From NCBI GenBank assembly GCA_018268995.1, contig JAFDVL010000005.1:80417-144416 (forward strand): a DNA stretch of 64,000 bases. Direction: 5' to 3'. The position numbers and the translations under genes were made by a program. This document shows, one piece after another, positions 18,504-27,751 of the stretch (positions are counted from its first letter, which is position 1; every line of letters starts with the position of its first letter). This DNA comes from Acidobacteriota bacterium. GTDB taxonomy: Bacteria; Acidobacteriota; Blastocatellia; RBC074. The notes below the pieces were generated by a model, which had not been told where the DNA came from, did no database searches, and was given only the letters and a program-made list of their open reading frames with translations.

Positions 18504-18588
18504 AGAGAGTCTATAGAGTCTATAGAGTCCAGGGAGTCCAAAACATCTGCGACTCTCAAAACTCTCAAGACTCTCAGACTCTCAAGAC
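18504..18588. repeat. Short tandem/inverted simple repeat (GAGTCTATA and ACTCTCAA units)
   Basis: GAGTCTATA recurs head-to-tail around 18508-18530. Four ACTCTCAA/G-type units follow at 18552-18585. The two sets are partly complementary (GAGAGT against ACTCTC), so the transcript could fold back. The repeat fills the gap between the parvulin stop and the YhaM-like start, overlapping the leader of the latter. Confidence 0.65.
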
Positions 18589-18597
18589 AAGCGACCG

Positions 18598-19755
18598 CTA
18601 TTTCTGTGCTGTCTCCTTTGCTTTAGCAGTGTCTTTTTCGCGGCGTTCTTTTTCCTTCTTTTCCTGTTTCAGTCGTTTCTTCTTTTCTTTCTCAGATTCT
18701 TCACTGTAAGGCGTGACTTTGATTTGCGCTGACGCAGTCTTCAAACCGGGCAATTGATATTTGGGATCAATTTCGATGAAGGCATCTTCACGTAGTGACT
18801 TTAGATAAACGTCCACGTGCTCCTGCCCTTTTTCCATTGCCAGGCGTTGTGAGACAGCATTTTTCACATCAACATCTTCAAAGGGTTTGATTTCGCGATC
18901 TTTGCGCGCATCAATCCGAAAGATCGCATAGCCATCGGCCAGCGCAATTGGCTCTGTGGTAGAACCGATTTCGGCCTTTTCTACGATGGTGCGGATTTCG
19001 GCGGGCAATTGGTCAAGCTGGACTTTTCCGATTTTGCCATCCTTCGTGACAATGTCAGCCGGGTCTTCAGATTTGCTGCGAACGAGCGCTTTGAAATCTG
19101 CCCCCCCTTTAATTTGTGTGGCAAGGTCCTTGGCTCTGGCCTGCGCCTGCGTTTGCAACAACATGTCCTTGGGCTTGCGAATGAAAAGACGGCTCAGTTC
19201 AACTTCGCCTGGGGTCGAAAACCAGTCTTTGTTTTTCTCATAGAAGTCACGCTTAGCCTGTTCCGTCAATCGCTGGTAAAGCGGGCCGTACACTTCGCGT
19301 CCCAGCACGGCATCGGACATAAAGCGGCTGCGCAAACCGCGCTTTTGCTCATTGATGTCCACCCCGACTTCGCGCATCTTCTGTTCCAGGCAATCCAGGT
19401 TTTCGCAACCGACTTCTTTCATGATGCGCACGAGCTGTTCATTGACGCGGTCTTCGACATCCATCGAAAGCTCTTTCGCGCGTTGCGTCAGCAATTGCTG
19501 ATCAATCAGACCATCCAGAATTTTGGCACGAAGTTCCGCAATTTCTTTTTCGATCTCTTCATCTTTCTTGCCGCGTTGTTTGAACTCTTCGATGTATAGC
19601 TTAAGTTCGCGCTCAAAGGCAGAACGCAAAATCACTTCTGTGTTCACACGGGCAATCACTTCATCCAAAGGTGTCAAATCGCTTTCCTGCGCCCAAACGG
19701 CGGCGGGGAAAAGCAAAACGATAGCAAGATAAATCAGCGTCTTCATAGATTTCAT
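18598..19755 (-). CDS. Periplasmic SurA/parvulin-type peptidyl-prolyl isomerase
   Basis: A 385-residue protein with a signal peptide (TLIYLAIVLLFPAAVWAQ). The SurA-type N-terminal chaperone domain starts LDEVIARVNTEVILRSAFERELKL. A parvulin domain spans about residues 190-290 (VELSRLFIRKP ... ADFKALVRSKSEDPAD ... GKIGKVQLDQLPAEIRTIVEKAEIGSTTEPIALADGYAIFRI). The C-terminal about 40 residues are extremely Lys/Glu-rich. It probably escorts outer-membrane proteins. ATG 19746 (second Met) is an alternative start. Confidence 0.87.
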   Translation of the reverse strand: MKSMKTLIYLAIVLLFPAAVWAQESDLTPLDEVIARVNTEVILRSAFERELKLYIEEFKQRGKKDEEIEKEIAELRAKILDGLIDQQLLTQRAKELSMDVEDRVNEQLVRIMKEVGCENLDCLEQKMREVGVDINEQKRGLRSRFMSDAVLGREVYGPLYQRLTEQAKRDFYEKNKDWFSTPGEVELSRLFIRKPKDMLLQTQAQARAKDLATQIKGGADFKALVRSKSEDPADIVTKDGKIGKVQLDQLPAEIRTIVEKAEIGSTTEPIALADGYAIFRIDARKDREIKPFEDVDVKNAVSQRLAMEKGQEHVDVYLKSLREDAFIEIDPKYQLPGLKTASAQIKVTPYSEESEKEKKKRLKQEKKEKERREKDTAKAKETAQK

Positions 19756-19800
19756 AAAATACTGCTCCCTGAGAATCTCTCCCTGTCTGATGCAGGGATA

Positions 19801-20769
19801 TTACTTCCATTTACCAGTGTAACTGAATCCCAGTTTATCGCCATAGACCTTGATCCTGGCTTGGGCCAAAGCCTGATTGCGATAGGAATCAATCACTGAT
19901 TGATTTTTACTGCGCAGCAGGTCTTCCTCTACCTGCTTCTGAATTTTCTCGAACGGCTGCGGCTCTTCTTTTTTGACCATTTGAAAAATGTGATAGCCAA
20001 AGTTTGATTTGACTACTGTACTGATACCACCTGTCTTCAGTGGCATCGCCGCGTTTTCGAGAACTTCGGGCAACTCCTTCGGGCGATAACAACGCAAAGC
20101 TCCTTTCGAGGGTGACTTGGAGGATTCTTTGGCGATGATCGCAAAATCGGCGGGCTTATCTAAAACTTTCTTCCGCAATTCTTCCGCGTCTGTCGCTTCA
20201 TCAACTTTAATTTCTCGGACACAGAAGCTGGGTTCCTGCGGATAGCGTTTCGGATTATTTTTGTAAAATTGTTCGATTTCCTGTGCGGTGACTGAAACAT
20301 CTTTCAGCACGTCCGCCTTATAGAATTTCCAGACGACCAGATCATCCGCGATCTCTGCCGCGCGCTCTGGCCCGACCAAAGCGGTCTGATTGGAATTATT
20401 GCCTTCGACATTGGCCTGTTGATGTTGATCGGCGACTTCGCGGCGGACCTCATCGTCCGTGGCTTGAATGCCTTTGGCGGCGGCCTGTTGCAAAATCAAC
20501 TGGCGACTAATGAATTCATCCAAAAGGCTGCTTTGCAATTGATTACTGTCTTCCTGTGTTTGTTGTTGCAGCAAATCGGAAAGGCGGGATTTCAGAAACC
20601 GATCCAAGGCCGCCTTGTATTCAGGTGAACCGTTGATTTCAGCAACCACAGGAGTTTTTTCATCTGCCGCCTGCAAAGCGTTGGCGTGACTACTACTGGC
20701 TTTTGATTTACACCCGCTCATGATTCCGAGCAGGAGAAATAAGCCAAGTGCGAAAAATTTTTGAGGCAT
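19801..20769 (-). CDS. Lipoprotein parvulin-type peptidyl-prolyl isomerase (PrsA-like)
   Basis: A 322-residue protein with a lipoprotein signal (FFALGLFLLLGIMSGCKS; lipobox Cys at residue 20). An N-terminal SurA_N/PrsA-like helical region (YKAALDRFLKSRLSDLLQQ ... LLDEFISRQLILQQAAAKGIQATDDEVRREV) precedes a parvulin domain (CVREIKVDEATDAEELRKKVLDKPADFAIIAKESSKSPSKGALRCY ... VVKSNFGYHIFQM). It lies directly upstream of the soluble parvulin gene (45 nt), so a membrane-anchored and a periplasmic isomerase appear to form one operon. Confidence 0.86.
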   Translation of the reverse strand: MPQKFFALGLFLLLGIMSGCKSKASSSHANALQAADEKTPVVAEINGSPEYKAALDRFLKSRLSDLLQQQTQEDSNQLQSSLLDEFISRQLILQQAAAKGIQATDDEVRREVADQHQQANVEGNNSNQTALVGPERAAEIADDLVVWKFYKADVLKDVSVTAQEIEQFYKNNPKRYPQEPSFCVREIKVDEATDAEELRKKVLDKPADFAIIAKESSKSPSKGALRCYRPKELPEVLENAAMPLKTGGISTVVKSNFGYHIFQMVKKEEPQPFEKIQKQVEEDLLRSKNQSVIDSYRNQALAQARIKVYGDKLGFSYTGKWK

Positions 20770-20900
20770 AAGTGCAAAATAAAAGAGGGATGATCAGAGG
20801 CGACATACCACCACCCCGTCGCTCTGACGGCAGAGAATTGTACGATGCACGGCGTAATGCTCGCAAGGCGTACAGGAAAAGCTGGTGGATTGAGGAAAGA

Positions 20901-21722
20901 TTAGCTGGCCTGTCGTTCGTGTTCTCGCGGCCCCAGCGGGAGGGTTGGTTCTTCGGTTACACTGTATTCGCGAGCCACCTCTGGATCAAATTCATTCGTC
21001 ACTCTGGTTTGCGGCGAACTAAACTGGGGGGTTGAGTTAGTGGTCTGCCAGGGCAGCGATTGTTCCGGCATTCTTTCAGCCGCTTCAAGCGCTTCTCTCT
21101 CCTGATCAGAAGGGGCAAAAAAGGCTCCGTTGATTAGATGTCCCAGCCCGGTTGCGACCGGAATGAGTCCAAACACCCACAGCATTTGCACCACGGGCAA
21201 TAAGCCAGTGATGTCAGGATTATGTTGCAGGACAATGCGTTCCAAACTAGCCAACAAACCGGATTCCGCAGCGGTTTTGAGGAACAAATAATATGCCCCG
21301 GTTACAGCACTGCCGGAAAAAATCGAAAGAATGCCTTTTTGCAAATGATAGCGACGCGATTCGCGCGAGCGTTTCTTTTTTTGGTAGGCTCCCACAACAG
21401 CTGCCTTAGTATCAGTCGCTACACAGGAAGCTTTCTGGGCAATGTCGGCAGCAATCTCAGCGCCCCAGTTGTGTGCCTGCCCCGGTTGTTTTTCGTATTG
21501 ACGGCGATGATGCGTTTGCGTCTTTTTGAATTCTTTATGCGCCTGCTCAAAGCCAGAACGTAAACTATTGCCGAGGTCTTTCAAATCCACTTTCAGCCGC
21601 TCAAAGTCAACCGGGCCGCGACGCCCTTCCATCGCATCAACGATAGCACCTAAGTTCGTACCGCATTGACGGCAGAATCGTTGTCCTTCGGTAGCTGGAC
21701 TTGAACATTTGGGACAATACAT
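20901..21722 (-). CDS. Zinc-ribbon membrane protein of unknown function
   Basis: The start is ATG 21722: GGAGG lies 8 nt upstream on the minus strand, whereas a TTG 15 nt earlier lacks a site. The protein (273 residues) begins MYCPKCSSPATEGQRFCRQCG, a classic double CxxC zinc ribbon. A charged helical region follows, then two membrane segments (GILSIFSGSAVTGAYYLFL and LLPVVQMLWVFGLIPVATGLGHLI) and an acidic, Ser/Thr/Pro-rich tail. This is a widespread acidobacterial architecture with no established function. Confidence 0.7.
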   Translation of the reverse strand: MYCPKCSSPATEGQRFCRQCGTNLGAIVDAMEGRRGPVDFERLKVDLKDLGNSLRSGFEQAHKEFKKTQTHHRRQYEKQPGQAHNWGAEIAADIAQKASCVATDTKAAVVGAYQKKKRSRESRRYHLQKGILSIFSGSAVTGAYYLFLKTAAESGLLASLERIVLQHNPDITGLLPVVQMLWVFGLIPVATGLGHLINGAFFAPSDQEREALEAAERMPEQSLPWQTTNSTPQFSSPQTRVTNEFDPEVAREYSVTEEPTLPLGPREHERQAS

Positions 21723-21773
21723 AAAACGAACCTCCAAGCTGCGCTTTACGACGTCTTCTGGCGCAAAGTTCAG

Positions 21774-22223
21774 TTACTTTTTCTTTCGTTGGTAGCTTAC
21801 GCGAACAACCGTCTTGATATTGCCGCGGACATTGAAATCACCTTCCAGGTGGAATTCCAGTGGATCGCAAGCCGCTACAAAATCATCCCGAATCTGGTTC
21901 ACAACGTGTTCGTGAAAGATTTTCACATCGCGGAAGGAATTGATGTACAGCTTCAGCGATTTCAATTCGATGCAACGCTTGTTTGGCACATACATAATGT
22001 GCAGCGTGGCAAAGTCCGGGAAATCCGAAAACGGGCAAATGGCCGTGAATTCCGCCGAAGTAAAATTGATCTCAATTCGCTGTCCTGGATATTCATAAGC
22101 AAACGTATCCAACGGGTACAAATTCATTTCCGTCGGGGGCGTCGCGCGAATTTCCAGTTGCGAAGCGGGTGTGATTTCCTTAATTGCGGGAAGTGATAAT
22201 TTTGTTTTTTTCTGGCGTGACAT
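21774..22223 (-). CDS. queF: NADPH-dependent 7-cyano-7-deazaguanine reductase
   Basis: A 149-residue protein of unimodular QueF size. The catalytic Cys is in [18 protein letters not shown], the substrate-binding Glu/Ser lie in the diagnostic motif [14 protein letters not shown], and [13 protein letters not shown] and [12 protein letters not shown] complete the T-fold. It reduces preQ0 to preQ1, the last free-base step before queuosine insertion into tRNA. No other queuosine genes and no recognisable preQ1 riboswitch are in the leader. Confidence 0.93.
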   Translation of the reverse strand: MSRQKKTKLSLPAIKEITPASQLEIRATPPTEMNLYPLDTFAYEYPGQRIEINFTSAEFTAICPFSDFPDFATLHIMYVPNKRCIELKSLKLYINSFRDVKIFHEHVVNQIRDDFVAACDPLEFHLEGDFNVRGNIKTVVRVSYQRKKK

Positions 22224-22269
22224 TTTCTTCTCAGCTTGATCGCGATACTCCCCATAGGCAGCATCGTTA

Positions 22270-22294
22270 AGAATTTCGTAGTAAAAGAAATTCT
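22270..22294. terminator. Small hairpin between GNAT and queF genes
   Basis: A perfect 8-bp stem (AGAATTTC 22270-22277 with GAAATTCT 22287-22294) lies in the 114-nt gap downstream of the leftward GNAT gene. There is no strong T-run on either strand, so termination is only possible. Confidence 0.35.
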
Positions 22295-22337
22295 AATTGA
22301 TCAGGCGAGAAAGGCAAAATAGCCGCGCTTCCCTGCC

Positions 22338-22907
22338 TCAAGACTCGCCCTCGACAATCGGAAATTCCAGATGCGTGACGCCATAGCTGGTGGATGAACT
22401 CAGGGCATAGCCTGCGTGACGAAAGACCGACAGCATCAACCGATTATCAGACAACACATCTGCACTAAAACGTGTGATTCCATGTTGCCGCGCTAATTCC
22501 GTCATGGTTTGTAACAAGGCGGTGCCAATTCCTTTGCGCTGCATGGCGTCTTCCACCAAAAACGAAACTTCAGCAACAGAGGGACGATCTTTCAGCGCCT
22601 GATACTGGCCCAGCGCAATGATCTGCTCATCGTCATTTTTACGCGTGACAACGAATGCCACCCGCTGCGCCCCATCCATCTGAATCAAATGTTGCAGGTC
22701 GCTTTCAGATAAAAATTTGATCGGATGAAGAAAGCGATACCGCAATGACTCCTGCGAACAGCGTGACAGCAAAGCGCGGACTTTTCCCCGTTCCTCAGAC
22801 CGCAGCAATCGGATCGTCAAAACCGTGCCGTCATCTACCGTCACCTCTCGGCTGAAATTCGATAATGTATTTCTCACTGCGGTTTCCATTCCCAAACTGC
22901 TTCGCAT
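22338..22907 (-). CDS. GNAT-family N-acetyltransferase
   Basis: A 189-residue acetyltransferase fold. The acetyl-CoA pyrophosphate loop appears as EDAMQRKGIGTALLQTMTELARQHGI, preceded by strand AEVSFLVED and followed by LSDNRLMLSVFRHAGYALS. The start of the domain (VTVDDGTVLTIRLLRSEERGKVRALLSRCSQESLRYRF) resembles the GNAT module in protein acetyltransferases of the Pat type, but no nucleotide-binding regulatory domain is attached. The substrate is unknown. ATG 22889 is an alternative start. It is divergent from, and overlaps the leader of, the P-type ATPase. Confidence 0.8.
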   Translation of the reverse strand: MRSSLGMETAVRNTLSNFSREVTVDDGTVLTIRLLRSEERGKVRALLSRCSQESLRYRFLHPIKFLSESDLQHLIQMDGAQRVAFVVTRKNDDEQIIALGQYQALKDRPSVAEVSFLVEDAMQRKGIGTALLQTMTELARQHGITRFSADVLSDNRLMLSVFRHAGYALSSSTSYGVTHLEFPIVEGES

Positions 22908-23062
22908 TTTCTATGATGCCTTTCATAATTGCGGAAATAAATACGCTTTTTTTCAAACAAGGCACTTTGCGTGCAAGCCCAGTGCCACATCGTGCGGCGC
23001 GTGGATTGCGAGAATACCCCCTTCTAGCAATCAATGAGGGATTTCCCCCATTTGGAGAATTG

Positions 23063-25774
23063 ATGGGAACAACAATTACCGAACTTGCGGCGCAACCATC
23101 TGCCGGACAAAGCGCTGAGCGCGCCTACCAAAAACCCTACGCAACAGATAGCGTAGAGGTAATTGAGGCACTGAAGACAAACCTGCAACGTGGACTGAAT
23201 GCAGATGAGGTGGCTGCACGCCGAGAGCGTTATGGGACAAATACAATTCAATCCATTCGTTCGCGTGCGGCCTGGCGTATCCTGCTTGATCAGTTTGCCA
23301 GTCTGGTGATCGCCTTGCTGGGGGCAGCAGCCATTGTGGCACTGGTCACAGGGGACGTGTTGGATGCAATAGCAATTCTGGTTGTGTTGGTCATCAATGC
23401 GCTGGTTGGCTTTGCGACCGAATGGCAAGCGGGGCGGGCGCTGGATGCCTTACGCCGTCAGGCTGTGACCACGGCACGCGTGCGACGCGATGAACATGAA
23501 ATCACGCTGCCTGCTGAAGAACTGGTGCCGGGCGATATTGTAATTTTGAATGCAGGCGATCACGTACCCGCCGATGCACGCATTCTTGAAGCGGCAACGT
23601 TGCGCGCCGAAGAGTCTGCGCTGACGGGTGAGAGTACGACAGTTGAGAAATCTCCTGCGCCCGTTGCCGCTGAAGCTTTACTAGCGGAACGTTCCTCAAT
23701 GCTATATCTGGGCACGGCCATTGCCGCCGGACGTGCCGTTGCCGTGGTAACCGCAACAGGCGCAGAAACTGAGTTAGGCCGGATTGGGCGTTTAGTGGCC
23801 GAAGCCCCAGAAGAATCCACTCCGCTGAAACGCAAGCTGGATGATCTTGGTCGTCGCCTGGTTTATCTGGTGATGGTGATTGGGGCGATTGTCGCCTTTG
23901 CAGGTTGGCTGCGCGGCGATGATTTATGGATGATGATCGAGGTTGGCATTAGTTTGGCCGTCGCTGCTGTTCCCGAAGCCTTGCCTGCGGTAACAACTTT
24001 AATTCTGGCCCTTGGTGTGTTGCGGATGGCGCGTCAACAGGCAATCGTGCGGCGACTGGCCTCGGTTGAGACATTAGGAAGCACAACGATTATCTGTTCT
24101 GACAAAACTGGAACGCTTACCGAAAATCGGATGACTGTCCGTGAGTATCATTTGCCGGACGGAAGTCGGATTGAATTACACTCCCATCAACTCCCAGACA
24201 AAAATAACCAACACCTGGCGCGAGCCATTCGTGTGGGCGTGCTATGCAATGAAGCAGCATTTCATCGTGACGCCGATGGCACAGCGCAGTCTGTCGGAGA
24301 CCCAACGGAAACAGCCCTTCTGCTTGCGGCGGCCTCTTTAGGGATTGATGTCGTGCAGCAGCGAAGCGATTACCCGAAGCTGGATGAACGCCCATTCGAT
24401 GCGGTGACAAAACGCATGATCACAATTCACCGCACGACGGATGGAAGCAGGCTGGCATTGCTCAAAGGTGCGCCAAACGTGGTCTTGGAGGCCTGCTCTG
24501 TTTATTTGACGAAAGGCGAAAGCAAGGCGCTGGACGCAGAAATGCGCGAGCAAATATTGCTCGCCAATCGGCACATGGCCGAACGAGCCTTACGCGTTTT
24601 GGCATTGGCAGAAAAACAGCTTGAAGACGAGAACAGCGAAAGTGCATACACCTTTCTGGGCTTTGTGGGAATGATTGACCCGCCGCGAGCGGGCGTCGCC
24701 GAGGCGATTCGGCAGGCACAGGAAGCTGGGATTCGGGTGGTGATGCTCACGGGCGATCAAATCCACACGGCGCAGGCTATCGCCCACGAACTTCGCTTGT
24801 GCGGCGAGGCAGAACCACAAGCCCGACATGCCCGCGATCTGGAAGATGCTTCGCATCAGGACATCGCCCAACTAGCCCTAACGACCGATGTTTTTGCGCG
24901 TGTCTCGCCCGAAGACAAATTGCACATTGTCGAAGCGTTGCAAAAAGCTGGTGAAATCGTGGCCGTGACAGGCGATGGGGTCAACGATGCTCCGGCGCTG
25001 AAACGGGCGGATATAGGTGTGGCAATGGGAATGCGCGGCACCGAGGTCGCGAAAGAAGCCGCAGATGTGGTGCTGGCGGATGACAACTTTGCGACGATTC
25101 TGTCTGCCGTAGAAGGCGGGCGCACAATCTATGCGAATATCATTCGCTTTGTTCATCTGATGTTTTCTAAAAATCTCGGCACGGTGTTAGCGATCTTTAT
25201 CGCCATTGTCATCGGCTGGCCATTGCCTTTACTGCCGCTACAAATTCTCTGGGTAAACTTATTGACCGATGTGTTTCCAGCGCTGGCACTCGCGTTGGAG
25301 CCGACGGATCGAGGCATCATGCAACGTCCACCACGCCCACCAGACGGAGCGTTGCTCTCACACCCATTTTTACTGCTTATTTCGTGGCAAGGCGCGTTAT
25401 TAGCCGCAATTATTCTGGCGGCGTATGGCTGGGCGTTACAAAGCTACGGGGCTGGATCGCATGCGCGAACGGTGGCGTTATTCGCCTTGATCGGAGTCCA
25501 GGTTGGCCATATGTTCAACTGCCGTTCACGCACGCATTCAGCCTTTGAAGGTTTTTTCCGCAACCCATTTATCTGGGGAGCCATCTTCATTGTTATCATC
25601 TTACAAGCGCTGGCACTTTATCAGCCTTTTCTCGCGCGGGTGTTGGATACGCACAAACTCAATGCAACCGATTGGGGCATCATTGCGGCCACAATTATCT
25701 TGCCGATCCTCGTGGTTGAAATCACAAAGGCGATCTTTCGCAGCCGGACTGCACGCTTGCATCCTGGAAGCTAA
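23063..25774 (+). CDS. Cation-translocating P-type ATPase (P2, Ca2+-ATPase-like)
   Basis: About 903 residues from ATG 23063, which has GGAGA a few nt upstream; a longer frame to 22865 would run into the divergent GNAT gene. Domains in order: cation-ATPase N-terminal domain, actuator loop with LTGES, TM4 with VPEALPAVTT, the phosphorylation site SDKTGTLTEN, MLTGDQIHTA, and the hinge TGDGVNDAPALKRADIGVAMG. The C-terminal membrane part has LQILWVNLLTDVFPALALALEP. The PEALP and NLLTD motifs place it with P2-type Ca2+/Mn2+ (possibly Na+) pumps, not heavy-metal pumps. It sits beside a universal stress gene. Confidence 0.9.
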   Translation: MGTTITELAAQPSAGQSAERAYQKPYATDSVEVIEALKTNLQRGLNADEVAARRERYGTNTIQSIRSRAAWRILLDQFASLVIALLGAAAIVALVTGDVLDAIAILVVLVINALVGFATEWQAGRALDALRRQAVTTARVRRDEHEITLPAEELVPGDIVILNAGDHVPADARILEAATLRAEESALTGESTTVEKSPAPVAAEALLAERSSMLYLGTAIAAGRAVAVVTATGAETELGRIGRLVAEAPEESTPLKRKLDDLGRRLVYLVMVIGAIVAFAGWLRGDDLWMMIEVGISLAVAAVPEALPAVTTLILALGVLRMARQQAIVRRLASVETLGSTTIICSDKTGTLTENRMTVREYHLPDGSRIELHSHQLPDKNNQHLARAIRVGVLCNEAAFHRDADGTAQSVGDPTETALLLAAASLGIDVVQQRSDYPKLDERPFDAVTKRMITIHRTTDGSRLALLKGAPNVVLEACSVYLTKGESKALDAEMREQILLANRHMAERALRVLALAEKQLEDENSESAYTFLGFVGMIDPPRAGVAEAIRQAQEAGIRVVMLTGDQIHTAQAIAHELRLCGEAEPQARHARDLEDASHQDIAQLALTTDVFARVSPEDKLHIVEALQKAGEIVAVTGDGVNDAPALKRADIGVAMGMRGTEVAKEAADVVLADDNFATILSAVEGGRTIYANIIRFVHLMFSKNLGTVLAIFIAIVIGWPLPLLPLQILWVNLLTDVFPALALALEPTDRGIMQRPPRPPDGALLSHPFLLLISWQGALLAAIILAAYGWALQSYGAGSHARTVALFALIGVQVGHMFNCRSRTHSAFEGFFRNPFIWGAIFIVIILQALALYQPFLARVLDTHKLNATDWGIIAATIILPILVVEITKAIFRSRTARLHPGS

Positions 25775-25945
25775 CGTTTCAAATTGGAGATCGAAGCGCG
25801 TGGGGACTTTTCCACGTCACTTCCGGCATTTTCCACAATCCAATCGTAAAACAGCTTAAATCTGACAAGGTTTGCCTGAGGCATATTCTTTGCAATAGCA
25901 CGCGCAGGAGGACGGCACCCCCACAGAATAACGCCGTTATAGGAT

Positions 25946-26833
25946 ATGATTCACATTCAACGCATACTTTGTCCCACAGACCTTTCACCGCAATCGGATG
26001 AAGCATTGCAATACGCCCTCGCACTTGCTCGCACTTACACGGCCAAGCTTTTTATTTGTCATTGTGTGCCGCCGACCTTTTTCGTAGACGTGGCGGAGCG
26101 GGAGAAGTACCAGGAAAAATTTGAAACGTCTATTCGGGCATTTGCCTCGCCCACAGAGCCTGGCATGCCCGCCTGCGAAGGAATCATTGTGGAGGAAGAC
26201 CCGGCCACCGCCATCGCACGCGTGGCGGCTGAATATCACATAGATTTAATCGCCATGCGTTCCCGTCGTCGCCCGTTGGCAGCAGCATTGTTGGGGTCTA
26301 CCGCAGAGGCCGTTTGCCGCACAGCCCCTTGTCCTGTTCTGGTAACTCATCCCAATGAATTTGAATGGAGCGGCCTAAATTCTGATGAAGTCAGGATTCG
26401 GCGCGTACTGGTGGCGACGGATTTTTCCAACGATTCAGAGTTGGCCGTGCAATATGGGCTTTCATTGGCGCAGGAACATCAGGCCGAATTACATCTGCTG
26501 CACGCTTTGCCTGTGGCACTTTCTCCGGCTCTGGCTGGAATGCCCGTCGGCATTGAATCGGATTTTCAACGTGCAGCTCGACAATTACATCAGGCCGTTC
26601 CCGATGAAGCACATCTCTGGTGTAAGGTGGTGCAGGCCGTTCGCGCCGGGCAACCCTATCGCGAAATCCTCACGTATGCAGAAGAACACAGCATTGATTT
26701 GATCTGCATGGGAGTGCATGGCGCGGGGTTTTCGATGCGTGCGCTTTTCGGCTCGAATGCAGATCGGGTGTTACGGCAAGCGCCATGTCCGGTGCTCATT
26801 ACCCGGCCCTTAAAACCTGCTTCACCCAGGTAA
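25946..26833 (+). CDS. Tandem-domain universal stress protein
   Basis: A 295-residue protein composed of two UspA folds. Domain 1 (about 1-135) starts IQRILCPTDLSPQSDEALQYALALA and ends LLGSTAEAVCRTAPCPVLV. Domain 2 (about 148-290) starts IRRVLVATDFSNDSELAVQYGLSLA and has the ATP-binding G-x2-G-x9-GS pattern in MGVHGAGFSMRALFGSNADRV. Domain 1 has a degenerate glycine loop (MRSRRRPLAAALLGS), so perhaps only domain 2 binds ATP. It follows the P-type ATPase by 171 nt. Confidence 0.88.
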   Translation: MIHIQRILCPTDLSPQSDEALQYALALARTYTAKLFICHCVPPTFFVDVAEREKYQEKFETSIRAFASPTEPGMPACEGIIVEEDPATAIARVAAEYHIDLIAMRSRRRPLAAALLGSTAEAVCRTAPCPVLVTHPNEFEWSGLNSDEVRIRRVLVATDFSNDSELAVQYGLSLAQEHQAELHLLHALPVALSPALAGMPVGIESDFQRAARQLHQAVPDEAHLWCKVVQAVRAGQPYREILTYAEEHSIDLICMGVHGAGFSMRALFGSNADRVLRQAPCPVLITRPLKPASPR

Positions 26834-26966
26834 AACCTCGCGGCGATGAGAAAAACTTCGCGAGCGGGGGTTTGCGCATAAGGTGCGTAAAATTTCGCCT
26901 TTCGACTGCGGTGGAGCCACGCTTGGTGAGTTTTCCCCTGGCCTTTGAATTGCACTTGTTTAGGAT

Positions 26967-27710
26967 ATGAAAAAACAGGTTTGCAGATTGATAGTTTCCG
27001 CGTTTTTTTTCGCAATCCTTGCCAGCAGCGATTCTGTTTTCTCACAATCAGCGAACCAGCCTGCTTCACAAAAAGCCCCCGTGAAAAAAGCTCCGGCTAA
27101 AAAGGCCCAGATCACTGAAGCTCAGATTGTTGAGGCCAGAGAACTGTTAGGGCAACTTGGGTACTGGGTTGATTTGGAGATAAAAGGGTTGGATGCTTCT
27201 TTGTATCACGCGCTTATTGCTTTTCAAAAAGTTGAAGGGCGCAAGCGAGCAGGCGTGCTTACAGTAAAAGAACTGGAGGCGTTGCGCACAGCCAAACGAC
27301 CGCAACCGCGTGAATGGGGCTTTGCACACATCGAAGTGGATTTGCCGCGACAAGTCCTTTTTGTAGTGGATTGTTGCGGGGCAATTTTGCGGATTCTGCC
27401 AATTTCATCTGGCTCTGGTGAGTGGTTTACAGAAGGGGGCAGAACACGTCAGGCGATTACTCCGGTTGGGCGATTTAAGGTTACCCACAAAATCAAAGGC
27501 TGGCGGAAAAGTCCGCTGGGATTACTTTACTATCCGAATTACTTTCATGATGGCGTAGCGATTCACGGAAACCCTGCGGTGCCAACTGTTCCAGCCAGTC
27601 ACGGCTGTGTTCGTATCCCTATGTTTGCTGCCCAAGAATTCAGCGAAATGGCAAAGGTGGGAATAGATGTAATTGTTTACGATGATGTGCAGGAAAATGT
27701 GAAGAACTAA
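26967..27710 (+). CDS. L,D-transpeptidase (YkuD) with peptidoglycan-binding domain
   Basis: A 247-residue secreted protein. It has a signal peptide ([20 protein letters not shown]), a Lys/Ala/Pro linker, and a peptidoglycan-binding domain ([16 protein letters not shown] ... [27 protein letters not shown]). The YkuD catalytic domain carries the active-site motif [19 protein letters not shown] (His and Cys of SHGCxR). It forms 3-3 crosslinks or attaches proteins to peptidoglycan. Its stop is close to the convergent hypothetical gene. Confidence 0.9.
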   Translation: MKKQVCRLIVSAFFFAILASSDSVFSQSANQPASQKAPVKKAPAKKAQITEAQIVEARELLGQLGYWVDLEIKGLDASLYHALIAFQKVEGRKRAGVLTVKELEALRTAKRPQPREWGFAHIEVDLPRQVLFVVDCCGAILRILPISSGSGEWFTEGGRTRQAITPVGRFKVTHKIKGWRKSPLGLLYYPNYFHDGVAIHGNPAVPTVPASHGCVRIPMFAAQEFSEMAKVGIDVIVYDDVQENVKN

Positions 27711-27751
27711 GCCTGAAGTATTTGACTCCAGGCCCGTACGTTCCCTGCCAC

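Noticed and set aside
22224..22337. preQ1 riboswitch upstream of queF
   Set aside because: The leader lacks the preQ1-I C-rich loop and A-rich tail; only a small hairpin is visible.
22865..23062. N-terminal 66-residue extension of the P-type ATPase
   Set aside because: It overlaps the divergent GNAT gene and its leader; ATG 23063 has GGAGA just upstream and starts at the conserved region.
24117..25156. Large minus-strand frames opposite the P-type ATPase
   Set aside because: Typical shadow frames of a high-GC coding region, with no ribosome sites or domains.
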